Made by a program: the position numbers and the translations under genes
Shown: positions 1-10,700 of the stretch, one piece after another
Numbering within the stretch: the first letter of the stretch is position 1
Layout of the letters: each line of letters begins with the position of its first letter
Origin: Gammaproteobacteria bacterium
GTDB taxonomy: Bacteria > Pseudomonadota > Gammaproteobacteria > Steroidobacterales > Steroidobacteraceae
DNA length: 64,000 nucleotides
NCBI GenBank assembly: GCA_028293725.1
Contig: JAQGOE010000205.1
Coordinates: forward strand, 22,084 to 86,083
Direction: 5' to 3'
Notes under the pieces: generated by a model
Database searches by the model: none
Seen by the model: only the letters and a program-made list of their open reading frames with translations
What the model was told of the DNA's origin: nothing

Positions 1-1180
1 TCGCGGACGCCGCCGAACGGGCGCTCGACGGCGGAACGGCAGCGACGCTACGCACCCGGGCGCCGGGCTGCAGGCGATACTGGTTGCTGAGAACCACCTG
101 CTCGCCGTCCTTGAGTCCATCCGTAATGACCGTCAACGTGCCGGACTCATCGCCCACCTTGAGCGGACGCGCCTCCACGGTGGAGTCGGCTTTCACAACA
201 TACGTGAACATACCGTTCGGACCGCGCTGGATTGCGTTCGACGGCACCGTCAGCACGTTATGCTCGGTCCGCACGAGAACTCGCGCGTTGATGAACTCGC
301 CGGGCCACAACGCATCGTGCGGGTTGGGGAAAGTCGCCTTCACCCGGATCGTGCCGGTGCTCTGATCGATCTGATTGTCGACCAGGGCGACGGTGCCGCG
401 ATCCAACTCACTCTTACCGTCGCGGGACATCGCGGTGACGCTGACGGTTCCCGCTTCCAGCGCACGGTTGAGAGTCGGCAGCGCTTCTTCCGGCAGAGTG
501 AAAATGCAGGCAATGGGCTGTACCTGTGTCACGACAACGATGCCACCGGTATCCGTCGCGTGCACGTTGTTGCCCGGATCCACGCGCCGTATGCCGGTCT
601 TTCCCTGGATCGGCGAGACGATGGTGGTGTAGCTGAGCTGCGTCCGGGCGTTGTCGATGTTGGCCTGGTCGCCCTTGATCTGGGCTTGCAGCTGCCCCAC
701 CAGGGCGTGTTGCGCGTCCAGCGTTTGTTTGCTGGCCAGATTCTGGGGAGCGAGCAACTCAAAACGATCCAGGTCGGCCTGGGCGCTCGCGAGCTGGGCC
801 ACATCCTTGTCGTGCGTCGCAATCGACTGATCGAGGGCCGCCCGGAAGGGCCGCGGGTCGATCTGGCCGATGAGGTCCCCTTTCTTGAGCGTCTGGCCCT
901 CGACAAACCCGACTTTCTGCAGCTCACCGTCGACGCGGGCCGTCACGGTCACCGTATAGAAGGCTTGCACCGTGCCCAGACCCTCGAGATAGACCGGCAC
1001 TTCGCTGCGGCCCGCCAGTGCGGTCTCCACCGCGATCTCCGGATGCCCGTCGCCCTGCTTATCCTTGTCGGCGGCACGCGCGCCGCCCGAGTAACCATGC
1101 CACACGAAAAAAACCGCCGTGAGGGCGACTGCCGCTCCCAGCATCACGACCCGCGGTCCACTCATCCGGATTCTGTTCAT
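1..1180 (-). CDS. RND efflux periplasmic adaptor (HlyD/MdtA type), 3' part outside window
   Basis: Membrane fusion protein that links an inner-membrane RND pump to an outer-membrane channel. The reverse-strand frame stays open from an ATG at 1180 to the window edge, about 393 codons, with no stop. The N-terminus has a short basic stretch (MNRIRMSG) and one hydrophobic segment. The body shows adaptor signatures: VPVYLEGLGTV before the lipoyl half-motif, GQIDPRPF, a helical hairpin region around residues 110-170, and GIRRVDPGN after it. The ATG overlaps the TGA of the upstream outer-membrane factor gene (ATGA), so the two are translationally coupled; an RND permease gene is expected beyond the left edge. 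Family assignment is firm; substrate is unknown. Confidence 0.88.
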   Translation of the reverse strand, partial: MNRIRMSGPRVVMLGAAVALTAVFFVWHGYSGGARAADKDKQGDGHPEIAVETALAGRSEVPVYLEGLGTVQAFYTVTVTARVDGELQKVGFVEGQTLKKGDLIGQIDPRPFRAALDQSIATHDKDVAQLASAQADLDRFELLAPQNLASKQTLDAQHALVGQLQAQIKGDQANIDNARTQLSYTTIVSPIQGKTGIRRVDPGNNVHATDTGGIVVVTQVQPIACIFTLPEEALPTLNRALEAGTVSVTAMSRDGKSELDRGTVALVDNQIDQSTGTIRVKATFPNPHDALWPGEFINARVLVRTEHNVLTVPSNAIQRGPNGMFTYVVKADSTVEARPLKVGDESGTLTVITDGLKDGEQVVLSNQYRLQPGARVRSVAAVPPSSARSAASA

Positions 1181-2574
1181 GTTCGCTGCCAGCCACCGCC
1201 GAGCGCACTGAAAAGTGCAACCAGCGCGTTGAGATGGGAATACTTCACCTGTACGAGGGTGTCCTGGGCCGTAAACAACGCGGTCTCGGTGCTCAGAACG
1301 ACCAGGATGTTGATCGTCCCCGCGTGAAACTGCGCTTGCGTCAATTCGTAGGCATGCCGGGCTGTGGCGACAGCCTCCTGCTCACGACGCAGCTGCTCTG
1401 CGGTCTGCTGCACACTCACCAGCGCGTCCTCGACGTTGCCGAACGCCGAGATCACCGCCTTATGATAGTCCGACAACAGCTCCGCGTAGCGGCCCTTGTT
1501 GAGTTGGTACTGACCCACCAGGGCACCACCCTGGAAAATGGGCTGCGTCAGGCCGGCGGTGGCGTTGAATACCCGGCTCACCGGGTTGAACAGCGTATTC
1601 AGGGCCGGGCTCACATAACCGCCGGCTGCCGTCAGGCTGATGGTCGGAAAGAAAGCCGCGCGCGCCGCCGCGATATTGGCGTTTGCGGCGATTAGCTGCG
1701 CTTCGGCTTGCGCCACATCCGGCCGCCGTGCCAACAGTTCGGAGGGCATGCCGGGCACGACCTCGGGCTCCGCGAGATCACCGAGGGTGCCCGTGCTGAC
1801 ATCGACGGCCTCGGGCTGTTTGCCGAGCAGGATCGCCAGCGCGTCCAGGGTCTCTCCAAGCTGTTGATTCAGTGGAGGTATGGCAGCGTCCAAGGTCGCG
1901 ACGGTAGTCTGTTGCTGCGCCACATCGAGCGCCGTCAGCGTCCCGACCTGAGCCTCGAGCTGCAGTCCCTTCAAGGTATCGCGAGCGCTCGCCACGTTAT
2001 CGTTGGCTACCTTGAGACGGTCACGCAGCTCGAGCGCCTGGAAGTACGTGCTCGCCACGCTTTGCATGACCGTCAATTCGACCGTCGCGCGGTCGTAGCG
2101 GCTCGCCAGGGCGGCCATACGCGCCGCATCCCGCAGCGCCCGATTTTTGCCCCAGAAATCGATCTCGTAGCTCGCGGTCAACTCAGTCGTAAAGGTGTTG
2201 AAGGTCCTGGGTACCCCCGTGCCCGCCGGGTTCAGCGTCGTCTGCTGCACCCTTTGGCGAGTCCCGTCGGCGTCGAGGCCGACCGAAGGTAGTAACGGCG
2301 CACCCGCGATCCGCGCCTGCGCATCGGCCTGCTGGATGCGGGCGATGGCAGCCCCGAGGTCGTCATTGGCGAGCCGCGCCTGGTCCATGAGGTCGTTCAG
2401 AGTCGGGGAGTTGAATCCCCGCCACCAATCGGAAGACGGCCAGGCCGACTGCTCAGAACCAGGCGCGTCGCGCCACGCCTGGGGCGGCGGGATGTCGGGG
2501 CGTTTGTAATGCGGACCCAGATTGCATGCGACGAGACCGCATCCGGTCAGTCCGAGGACGGCGGAACGCAGCAT
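1177..2574 (-). CDS. Outer-membrane factor lipoprotein, NodT/OprM family
   Basis: TolC-like outer-membrane channel of a tripartite efflux system. The chosen ATG at 2574 gives 465 residues that begin with a short lipoprotein signal (MLRSAVLGLTGCGLVAC) and lipobox LVAC, followed by the classic family start NLGPHYKRP. The frame remains open upstream to 2724, but that extension is basic, has no signal character and would bury the signal peptide, so I prefer the internal start. The two repeated OEP domains carry family motifs such as YEIDFWGKNRALRDAA and LLARRPDVAQAEAQL. It is the first gene of an operon with the adaptor that overlaps its stop codon. Confidence 0.9.
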   Translation of the reverse strand: MLRSAVLGLTGCGLVACNLGPHYKRPDIPPPQAWRDAPGSEQSAWPSSDWWRGFNSPTLNDLMDQARLANDDLGAAIARIQQADAQARIAGAPLLPSVGLDADGTRQRVQQTTLNPAGTGVPRTFNTFTTELTASYEIDFWGKNRALRDAARMAALASRYDRATVELTVMQSVASTYFQALELRDRLKVANDNVASARDTLKGLQLEAQVGTLTALDVAQQQTTVATLDAAIPPLNQQLGETLDALAILLGKQPEAVDVSTGTLGDLAEPEVVPGMPSELLARRPDVAQAEAQLIAANANIAAARAAFFPTISLTAAGGYVSPALNTLFNPVSRVFNATAGLTQPIFQGGALVGQYQLNKGRYAELLSDYHKAVISAFGNVEDALVSVQQTAEQLRREQEAVATARHAYELTQAQFHAGTINILVVLSTETALFTAQDTLVQVKYSHLNALVALFSALGGGWQRT

Positions 2575-2779
2575 GCTACCCGCCAAGGGCCTACGCGAGG
2601 ACAGCCGCAGATGTTTTGGATTCAGGGGTTTCACAGAAAAAAAAGACGACAGGGGGGCCTGAGCTTGGGAGCACGTGAGGGTCACGATACGGGGGTATCG
2701 ATTTACCGAAGGTGGGCGAATCATTAAAGTCCGTTAATTGGCCATCATCCACACCGCCCACCAGGCGGACCGGAACACC

Positions 2780-5503
2780 ATGCCCCTGAACATCACGGCC
2801 CGCCGGGCCTTTCGTGCCGGCGCGCTGCTCAGCGCTGCGCTCCTCTCATTTGCTGCAGTCGCGCAGACGAAACCGATCCCGGCTCAGCCGGCCGCGCCTC
2901 CGGCCACTTCGACCTCCGGCGTATTGCGAGCCACCCTCGACAATGGCCTGCGAGTGGTCATTGTTCGCAATCCGCTGGCCCCGGTGGTCGCGACGTCGGT
3001 CAACTACCTGGTCGGCTCCGACGAGACACCCCCCGGCTTTCCGGGAACGGCACACGCACAGGAACACATGATGTTCCGTGGCAGCCCCGGCCTCACCGCG
3101 GATCAGCTAGCCGACATCGGCAGCGTGATCGGCGGCAACTTCAACGCGAACACTCGCGAAGGACTCACGCAGTACCTGTACACCGTGCCGGCCGAAGACC
3201 TCGACGTGGCACTCCATATAGAAGCCATCCGGATGCGGGCCGTACTCGACTCCAAGGAGGAGTGGGATCACGAGCGCGGCGCCATCGAGCAGGAGGTCGC
3301 GCAGGACGTGTCCGAGCCCTCCTATATCCTGTATGAAAAAGTTCGCGCGGCAATGTTCGCGGGCACTCCCTATGAGCACGATGCACTCGGAACCCGGCCC
3401 TCCTTCGAGAAGACCACGGCGCAGGCTCTCAAAAGCTTTCACGATGCCTGGTACGCGCCGAACAACGCGATCCTGATCATTGCCGGCGACGTCGATCCGC
3501 AGGCAACCCTGACGGAAGTCAAACAACTCTTCGGCGACATCAAGTCGAAACAACTTCCCGCGCGGCGGCCGGTGAAACTGCAGCCCGTGAAGGCAACTTC
3601 ATTCAATATCGACACCGATCATCCGAGCGGCACGCTGATGATCGCGACGCGCACGCCCGGACCGACGAGCGCCGATTTTCCGGCGCTCGAAGTGCTCGCC
3701 GACGTGTTGAGCAGTAAACGCTTCGAGCTCTTTGGCCTCGTGCCGGCGGGCAAGGCCATCGACGCGGGTTTCGCCCTCGATCCCTTGCCGGAGGCGGGCC
3801 TCGCGTATGCGACGGTTGCTTTCCCCGCGGGCGATGACCCTAAGGCCGTCGAGACCGCGGTGCGCGCGATTCTCACGAAAGTGGCGCACGACGGTGTACC
3901 GCCCGAGCTCGTCGAGGCCGCCAAGGTCCAGGAGCGTAGCGCCGCCCAGTTCCAACGTAACTCCATCGCGGAGTTAGCCTCCGTCTGGTCGGAAGCGCTG
4001 ACTCTGTATGGTTTGCAATCTCCGGATGAGGACCTCGAGCGCATCGAGAAAGTTACCGTTGCGGACGTAAACCGCGTCGCCCGCCAGTACCTCGATCTCG
4101 ATCATTCAATTGCGGGGGTGATGCTGCCGCGTGGCTCCGGTGCGCCGGTAGCCTCCCGGGGCGGTGGATTCGGCGGGCAAGAGTCCATTTCGCTCGGCGA
4201 AGCCAAGCCCACCAAGTTGCCAGAGTGGGCGGACGCGGCGCTGCGCCGCTTGGTCGTACCTCCGTCGACGCTCCACCCCGTCGTGAGCACCCTCCCGAAC
4301 GGGCTGAAGCTGATCGTGCAGACCGAGGATGTCAGCGACACCGTCACGGTGTTGGGTCACATCCGTAACCGGCCGGAGACCCAGGAGCCCCAGGGCAAGG
4401 AAGGCATCACCCAGGTGCTCGACGAGCTGCTCACTTACGGCAGCGAAAAACTCGATCGGGTGGCCTTTCAACAGCAGCTCGATGCCATCGGCGCCCGGGA
4501 AGCCGCTGGTACGGACTTCGCCGTCGCCTCCCTGGCCGAGCACTTCGACCGCGGCGTCGAGCTGCTGGCCGACAATGAGTTGCACCCTGCCCTGCCGGAA
4601 CAGGCACTCGATATCATCAAGACACAGGTGGCCCATGGCGTGGCGGCTCGTAACAAGAGCCCCGGCTTCCTGACACAACACTCCCTGCGCGGCGCTTTGT
4701 ATCCGCAGAGCGATCCGAGCCTGCGCATGGCAACGCCGGAGAGTGTGACCGGCCTGACCCCGGAGACGGTGCGAGCCTACTATCGCAGCGTTTTCCGGCC
4801 CGATCTCACCACCATTGTCATCATAGGCAAGGTCACACCCACGCAGGCGCGGGCGACGGTCGAGAAATACTTCAACGCCTGGAACGTGACGGGGCCCAAG
4901 CCGGAAGTTGATTTGCCGGTGGCACCGCCCAACCGGGCCGGCGTCATCGCCGTGCCGGACGCCAGCCGGGTGCAGGATGTCGTGATCCTGGCCCAGAACC
5001 TCGCCATCACCCGCTCGGATCCCGACTATTACCCGCTGCAGTTGGGCAATGCGGTGTTGGGGGGCAGTTTCTACTCCACCCGCTTGAGCATCGACCTGCG
5101 CAAGAACTCCGGCCTGGTGTATTCGGTGGGCTCGACACTGCAGGCCGGCCGCACCCGCGGCGCCTATCTCATCGAATATGCGAGCGACCCGCAGAACGTG
5201 GCCAAGGCCGCCAACATGGTCGTCGGCGAGATCAAGTCGATGCAGGCCGCGCCCCCGAGCCAGGAAGAGCTCGTGCGGGTCAAGGCGCTGTTGTTACGGC
5301 AGATCCCGTTGAACGAATCGAGCGTCGATGACATCGCGCATGGATTGTTAGGAAGGGTCGATCTGAACCTGCCGCTCGATGAGCCGACCAATGCCGCGCG
5401 CCGTTACATCGGACTCGGGCCCGCGGATGTGCAGGCGGCCTTCAAGAAGTGGCTACGGCCTGACGACCTCGTGCGCGTCAGCGAGGGCCCGACGCCGCAG
5501 TAA
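2780..5503 (+). CDS. Exported M16 family zinc metallopeptidase (double-domain)
   Basis: Pitrilysin-family peptidase of 907 residues, the size of a two-domain M16 protein. The N-terminal domain holds the inverted zinc site HxxEH (HAQEH, near residue 92) and the downstream zinc-ligand glutamate in AIEQEVAQD. The C-terminal half is the inactive partner domain typical of the family. The ATG at 2780 is chosen because it starts a clear signal peptide (MPLNITARRAF... then LLSAALLSFAAVAQ) and lies about 10 bases after GGCGGA; a TTG 42 bases upstream only adds a hydrophilic leader. It is monocistronic and divergent from the efflux operon. It probably degrades peptides in the periplasm; the substrate cannot be read from sequence. 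Confidence 0.92.
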   Translation: MPLNITARRAFRAGALLSAALLSFAAVAQTKPIPAQPAAPPATSTSGVLRATLDNGLRVVIVRNPLAPVVATSVNYLVGSDETPPGFPGTAHAQEHMMFRGSPGLTADQLADIGSVIGGNFNANTREGLTQYLYTVPAEDLDVALHIEAIRMRAVLDSKEEWDHERGAIEQEVAQDVSEPSYILYEKVRAAMFAGTPYEHDALGTRPSFEKTTAQALKSFHDAWYAPNNAILIIAGDVDPQATLTEVKQLFGDIKSKQLPARRPVKLQPVKATSFNIDTDHPSGTLMIATRTPGPTSADFPALEVLADVLSSKRFELFGLVPAGKAIDAGFALDPLPEAGLAYATVAFPAGDDPKAVETAVRAILTKVAHDGVPPELVEAAKVQERSAAQFQRNSIAELASVWSEALTLYGLQSPDEDLERIEKVTVADVNRVARQYLDLDHSIAGVMLPRGSGAPVASRGGGFGGQESISLGEAKPTKLPEWADAALRRLVVPPSTLHPVVSTLPNGLKLIVQTEDVSDTVTVLGHIRNRPETQEPQGKEGITQVLDELLTYGSEKLDRVAFQQQLDAIGAREAAGTDFAVASLAEHFDRGVELLADNELHPALPEQALDIIKTQVAHGVAARNKSPGFLTQHSLRGALYPQSDPSLRMATPESVTGLTPETVRAYYRSVFRPDLTTIVIIGKVTPTQARATVEKYFNAWNVTGPKPEVDLPVAPPNRAGVIAVPDASRVQDVVILAQNLAITRSDPDYYPLQLGNAVLGGSFYSTRLSIDLRKNSGLVYSVGSTLQAGRTRGAYLIEYASDPQNVAKAANMVVGEIKSMQAAPPSQEELVRVKALLLRQIPLNESSVDDIAHGLLGRVDLNLPLDEPTNAARRYIGLGPADVQAAFKKWLRPDDLVRVSEGPTPQ

Positions 5504-5523
5504 GCCGCATGTCGGGCTGACAC

Positions 5524-5553
5524 TTACAATTTGTAATATCCCCCTCGTGGGGG
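5524..5553. promoter_or_regulatory. Palindrome plus short hairpin ahead of the methyltransferase gene
   Basis: TTACAA-T-TTGTAA (5524-5536) is a perfect 13-base inverted repeat in a short AT-rich island. It is followed at once by CCCCC-tcgt-GGGGG (5540-5553), which could fold as a 5-bp hairpin. Both sit between the M16 stop codon and the methyltransferase start. The first could be a repressor operator; the second a weak terminator or leader hairpin. Neither function is shown. Confidence 0.35.
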
Positions 5554-5590
5554 TAGAACTCCTGGCTCGCACTTTTTTGGAGGTCGAGCC

Positions 5591-6643
5591 ATGGCGATCA
5601 ATGAAGCAAAACTCAACGCGTTCCTGGGCAAGGCGATCGGAGATCTCGGCGCGGCCCTGAGCGCAGTGCTGATCTCACTCGGTGACGAGCTTGGGCTGTA
5701 TCGTGAGTTGGCGAAAGGCCCGCTCACCTCCCTGGAGCTGGCGACCCGGACCGGGACTAACGAGCGCTACATCCGCGAATGGCTCGCGAACCAGGCATCC
5801 GGCGGCTATGTCGAGTACGACACCGCGGGCGGTAAGTATTCTTTGAATGACGAGCAGGCACTGTGCCTCGCGGACCCGAATAGTCCGGTCGACCTCCCGG
5901 GCGCCTACAGCATCGTACAGGACCTGTACCACGTCAAAGAGCGGGCCCGGGAGAACTTTCGCAGCGGCAAGGGCATGGAATGGGGCGAGCATCACCCGTG
6001 CCTGTTTCATGGCACCGAGCGCTTCTTCCGTGCCGGATACAACGCCAACCTGTTGTCCTCCTGGCTGCCGGCCTTGGAGGGTGTGGCGGCGAAGCTGACC
6101 CGCGGCGGGCGGGCCGCGGACGTCGGCTGCGGCCACGGTGCGAGCACGATCCTCATGGCAAAGGCATTCCCGGATTCGCAGTTCGTCGGCATTGACTATC
6201 ACGACGCCTCGATCGAAACGGCACGCCGACGTGCCGCCGAGGCAGGGGTGAGCAATGTCAGATTCGAGACGGCCGACGCAACCTCCTACGCCGAACGCGA
6301 CCTGGACTTCATCGCCTTCTTCGACTGCCTGCATGACATGGCCGATCCTGCAGGCGCCGCACGTCACGCCCGCCAGGCGCTCAAGCCGGATGGGAATTGC
6401 ATGATTGTCGAGCCATTCGCCGGAGATCGCCTGGAGGACAATCTCAACCCTGTGGGTCGCGTGTACTACGCTGCGTCTTCGCTGGTCTGTGTCCCGGTAT
6501 CGCTGGCGAAGCGTGGCCCCGCTCTTGGGGCGCAGGCTGGCGAGAAACGGTTGCGGCAGGTCGTCGTGGATGAAGGTGGCTTTACCCGGTTTCGCCGGGC
6601 CACTGAGACACCGTTCAACATCGTGCTGGAGGCACGACCCTAA
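5591..6643 (+). CDS. SAM-dependent methyltransferase with N-terminal winged-helix domain
   Basis: Class I methyltransferase of 350 residues. The N-terminal 90 residues resemble the winged-helix dimerisation domain of the Rv2258c-like group (LYRELAKGPLTSLELATRTG, then NERYIREWL). The SAM-binding core begins with AADVGCGHGASTILMAK (motif I) and the acidic strand end FVGIDYHDASIE. A good ribosome site (GGAGG, 5579-5583) precedes the ATG by 7 bases. Related proteins methylate small molecules; no substrate can be assigned. It appears to be transcribed alone. Confidence 0.88.
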   Translation: MAINEAKLNAFLGKAIGDLGAALSAVLISLGDELGLYRELAKGPLTSLELATRTGTNERYIREWLANQASGGYVEYDTAGGKYSLNDEQALCLADPNSPVDLPGAYSIVQDLYHVKERARENFRSGKGMEWGEHHPCLFHGTERFFRAGYNANLLSSWLPALEGVAAKLTRGGRAADVGCGHGASTILMAKAFPDSQFVGIDYHDASIETARRRAAEAGVSNVRFETADATSYAERDLDFIAFFDCLHDMADPAGAARHARQALKPDGNCMIVEPFAGDRLEDNLNPVGRVYYAASSLVCVPVSLAKRGPALGAQAGEKRLRQVVVDEGGFTRFRRATETPFNIVLEARP

Positions 6644-6750
6644 GAGCCAGACAGGTCCGCGCCTGCCTTAATCTGCCCGAATTGCGTCAGTCCGGCGGCT
6701 CAATCGCTGGTCACTCTGCATCCTCTGAAGTGACTAGCGTGAGAGCCCCC

Positions 6751-7497
6751 ATGTTCCGCGACCTCGAAATCTGGCTCAATCATTTTGAGTACCACGCCGC
6801 GCATCCGCGCTGCGTTCCGCCGGGCCTGTCTGATGTGTTGAAGCCCGAGGAGCGCCGCCTGATTGCGCGCTCCATGGCCACCTTCCAGGTGTGCGAGCAG
6901 CCCGAAGGCGGCGCACTGCTGCGCTCAGCGCGGCGGTTCGCGGAAAAACACGATGCCGCGCCCCTCATGCGCATTACCGAGCTTTTCGTGCGCGAGCAGC
7001 AACGGCACGCCGCCCTGCTGGGCGCCTTCATGGAAGACCATGACATCGAGCGCAAGGAGACAGACCTGACAGACTTCGTGTTCTGTTGCTTGCGGCGACT
7101 CGGTGGGTTCCGCTTCCGATTGAATGTCCTGGTGGCGGCGGAACTCATCGCCAACGTCTACTACCGGGCGCTGGAAGCGGCGACGGGATGTCAGCGGCTC
7201 AAAATACTGTGTCGCACCCTGGTGGCCGACGAACTGGCCCACATCGGACTGGAGTCACAACTGCTGTTGGCAATGCGGGCGCGCAAGCCCGTAGTGCTAC
7301 GGGCCGTGTCTCGCCTGTTGCATCGGACATTTTTCAGCTGCGCGGCCACGGTCGTATACCTGACACATCGGGCCGTTTTGCGTGGTGCTGGCTATGGCTT
7401 CGACAGCTTTCTGCGGGTGTGCGAGACCCAGTACACGTTCTACATGGAGCCGCCCACGTACGGGTACACTGTGGCGAGTAAACTGAAGGGAAGGTAG
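6751..7497 (+). CDS. Ferritin-like (diiron-fold) protein
   Basis: About 248 residues, mostly helical. The pattern fits a ferritin-like four-helix bundle: VREQQRHAALLGAFM on one helix, AAELIANVYYRAL on the next, and VADELAHIGLESQLLL (ExxH) later. In the second-helix ExxH motif, alignment by eye of EQQRH with the usual EEQRH puts Gln where the ligand Glu is expected, so metal binding may be altered. The ATG at 6751 follows GAGAG by six bases; the open frame extends to 6682, and GTG at 6739 is an alternative start. Function unknown. Confidence 0.7.
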   Translation: MFRDLEIWLNHFEYHAAHPRCVPPGLSDVLKPEERRLIARSMATFQVCEQPEGGALLRSARRFAEKHDAAPLMRITELFVREQQRHAALLGAFMEDHDIERKETDLTDFVFCCLRRLGGFRFRLNVLVAAELIANVYYRALEAATGCQRLKILCRTLVADELAHIGLESQLLLAMRARKPVVLRAVSRLLHRTFFSCAATVVYLTHRAVLRGAGYGFDSFLRVCETQYTFYMEPPTYGYTVASKLKGR

Positions 7498-7510
7498 CTA
7501 GCGCACGCTC

Positions 7511-7717
7511 ATGAAAATCTACGGGGCCGACGGCAAAGAAATGATGACCGTGAGCAGCCTGGAACGGGACGGCTCCACGCTGGTGATCAAGGGAAAAATC
7601 TTTGGCACCATGCCGCTCAGCGCCAAGCTGCGTCCCGAAGAGGCCCGCAAGGCGTTCGGGCTGCTGAATTTCCGGCTGATCCTGTTCCTGCTGACGTTGC
7701 CGTTTAGAAAGGGTTAG
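7511..7717 (+). CDS. Small conserved-looking protein, 68 residues
   Basis: Starts MKIYGADGKEMMTVSSLERD and ends with a hydrophobic segment (NFRLILFLLTLPF). The protein looks like a soluble beta-rich head with a C-terminal membrane anchor. It follows the ferritin-like gene by 13 bases, so the two may be co-transcribed, and converges on the RND permease gene with a 4-base overlap of stop codons. I recall similar small proteins from other proteobacteria but no function. Confidence 0.7.
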   Translation: MKIYGADGKEMMTVSSLERDGSTLVIKGKIFGTMPLSAKLRPEEARKAFGLLNFRLILFLLTLPFRKG

Positions 7718-10700
7718 TGCGCCTCTTGGGGCGCTGACTCCGTCGTCAGCGTCGCCGTCCGCTTGTCGTGCGCGTGGTCGGCGCCGATCAGGATGTACAC
7801 GGCCGGCACGATGAACAGCGTGAACATCGTTCCGATGGAAAGACCCGTGAACAACACGATTCCCATCGCACGGCGGCCCGCGGCACCCGCACCGGTCGCA
7901 ATGACCAACGGGAGGACACCCAACACCATCGCTGCGGTCGTCATGAGAATGGGGCGTAACCGTACCGCCGCAGCCTCCTCGATCGCCTCGAGCTTGGTCC
8001 GCCCGGAGCGCTGCAACTCATTGGCGAACTGCACGATGAGGATGCCGTGCTTGCTGATGAGACCGAGGAGCGTCACGAGTCCGACCTGGGTGTAGATGTT
8101 GAGCGAGGCAGCGCCCATGTTGATAAACAGCAACGCCCCGAACAAGGCCATGGGCACCGACACCAGGATGACCGCCGGGTCGCGGAAGCTCTCGAACTGC
8201 GCCGCCAGCGCCAGGTACACGATGATGAGCGCGAACAACAACGTTACCGTGAAGCTGCCAGAACCCAGAATGAACTGCCGCGACTGCCCGGAGTAGTCCG
8301 CCGTGTAACCGCTAGGCGCGACCTCTTTCAGCGTGTCACGTAGAAATTGCAGAGCCACATCCTGCGAGACGCCCGGAGCACCGGCGATCGTCGCGGAATT
8401 GAGCTGTTGAAAATGGTTGATCGACTCAGGCACCGTAGTCGTCTTGATGTTCGCGACCGTGCGCGCCGGCATGAGCGAGCCGTCGCCCGAGCGCACGTAG
8501 TAATCGAGCACCTGGTCGGGGTTGAGCCGGTTCTTCTGCAACACCTGCGGAATGACTTTGTAGGATCGTCCCGCGATGGAGAAATAGTTGACATAGCCGC
8601 CCCCCAGCGCCGCGCCGAGGGATGAGCCCACGTCCTGCTGGGTGAGGCCCATGTCAGCGACCATGTCGCGATTGATATCGAGAGTCGCCTGTGGCTTATC
8701 GAGCTTCAGATCGGAGTCGATGAAGAAGAACAGCCCACTGGCCTCCGCCTTCTCTTTGACCTGGTTTGCCACCTCGTAGAGGTTCTGGACGGGCTCCGTC
8801 GTCGTAATGACGAACTGCAACGGCAGGCCCTGCGACCCTGGCAACGCCGGGAATTGAAACACGGCAACCCGCGCGCCGGAGATGTGATTGAACTTCTCCT
8901 GCAGGTACTTCTGTACGTCGTCAGCCGATCGCTTGCGCTCGCCCCAGGGTTTGAGGAGCGTGCCGCCGAAAGCCTGGTTGATAGAGGGCTGGCCGACGAT
9001 CTGAAAGACTGCGTCGTGCTCGGGCAGCGCATTCATGATCTGGAACTTCTGGTTCTCGTAGTCCTGCATCTGCGCGATGGTCGCGTTGGGAGGACCTATC
9101 GTCTGCGAGAGCACGGTGCCCTGATCTTCCTGGGGAGCAAGCTCGGATTGCGAGTTCATGAACAGAAAGATCGTGCCACACAACAGCAACGCGCCCAGCG
9201 CGACCAGCACCTGCCAGGTCTGGAGCCAACGCGACAGGCCGCGCTTATAAGACTCCCGCAGCCGGTTGAACTGTTTGTCGAGGAAGTGCGCGAAGCGGCC
9301 TTCGTCCTGCTCGGGGCGAAAGATCTTGGAGCACATCATCGGCGACAGGGTAAGCGCGATGATGCCGGATATCGTCACGGCGCCAGCCAGCGTGAACGCG
9401 AATTGTGTAAACAAAGCGCCGGTCAAACCACCCTGGAATCCGATCGGGACATACGCGGCGACGAGCACGATGGTCATCGCAACGATCGGTCCGCCGAGCT
9501 CGCGCGCTGCCTGTATAGAGGCGGCGAACGGGGTCATGCCCTCTTTTAGATGACGATCTACGTTTTCGACGACAATGATTGCGTCGTCCACCACGAGACC
9601 GATTGCCAGCACCAACGCCAGCAGTGTCAGAAGGTTGACCGAATAGCCGAGCGCCAGCATCACCAGGAATGCGCCCACCAGTGACAGCGGCATCGCGACG
9701 ACCGGAATGACCACCGCACGCGGACTTCCGAGGAACAGGAAGATCACCAGGGTGACAATGATCAAAGCCTCGACGAGCGTTTTGATGACCTCCGTGATCG
9801 CGGTATTGATGAACCGGGTGGTGTCGAAAACCAGGTCCTGGGTCATTCCCGTCGGGAGCTGCGCGCCGATGGCGGGTAACGCCGCTTTGACCGTCTTCAC
9901 CACCTCGAGCACATTCGCGCGTGGTGCGGTTTGAATGCCGATGAACACCGAGCGCTTGCCGTTGAAAGCCACACTGAAATCGTAATTTTCCGCGCCCAGT
10001 ACCACGGTCGCCACGTCCGAGAGCCGCACGATGGCGTTGTTCTGCTGCTTGACGACGAGGTGCTTGAATTCATCGAGCGAGTGCAGATCGGTCGAGGCGG
10101 TGAGATCGACGCTCACCGCCTGCCCCTTCGCGGTACCGACGGCAGTCAGATAGTTGTTAGCCGAGAGCGCGGTATAGACGTCCGAGGCCGTGATGTTTTG
10201 GGCGGCCATCCGGTCCGGGTCCAGCCACGCGCGCAGCGCGTATTGCCGCGCACCGATGACTTCCGCGGTCTGCACGCCCTCGATGGAATCGAGTTTCGGC
10301 TTCACCACCCGCGCGAGGTAATCCGTCATGCCGTTCGCCGGCAACGAGTTACTGAAATAGCCGATGTACATCGTGTCGGTGGTCTGCCCGACCTGCACGA
10401 TGAGTACCGGCTGTTGGGCCTGCGGCGGCAACTGGTTGCGCACCGAGCTGACCTTGGTATTGATTTCCGTCAGCGCGCGGTTCGAGTCGTAGTTCAACCG
10501 CAGTGTCGCGGTGATGATCGATGAGCCGGTGCTGCTCGAGGAAGACAGGTAGTCGATACCCTGAGCCTGGGAAATCGCCTGCTCGAGAGGCTGAGTGATG
10601 AAGCCAGCGACCGTAGCAGCGTCCGCGCCGTAGTAGGCCGTACTCACAATGATGGTCGCATTCTCTGTTGCCGGATACTGCGTGATCGGCAGCTGAAAAA

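Noticed and set aside
260..1327. 355-codon plus-strand open frame
   Set aside because: It runs antisense through the RND adaptor and outer-membrane factor genes, which have clear family motifs. Long shadow frames are common in GC-rich DNA.
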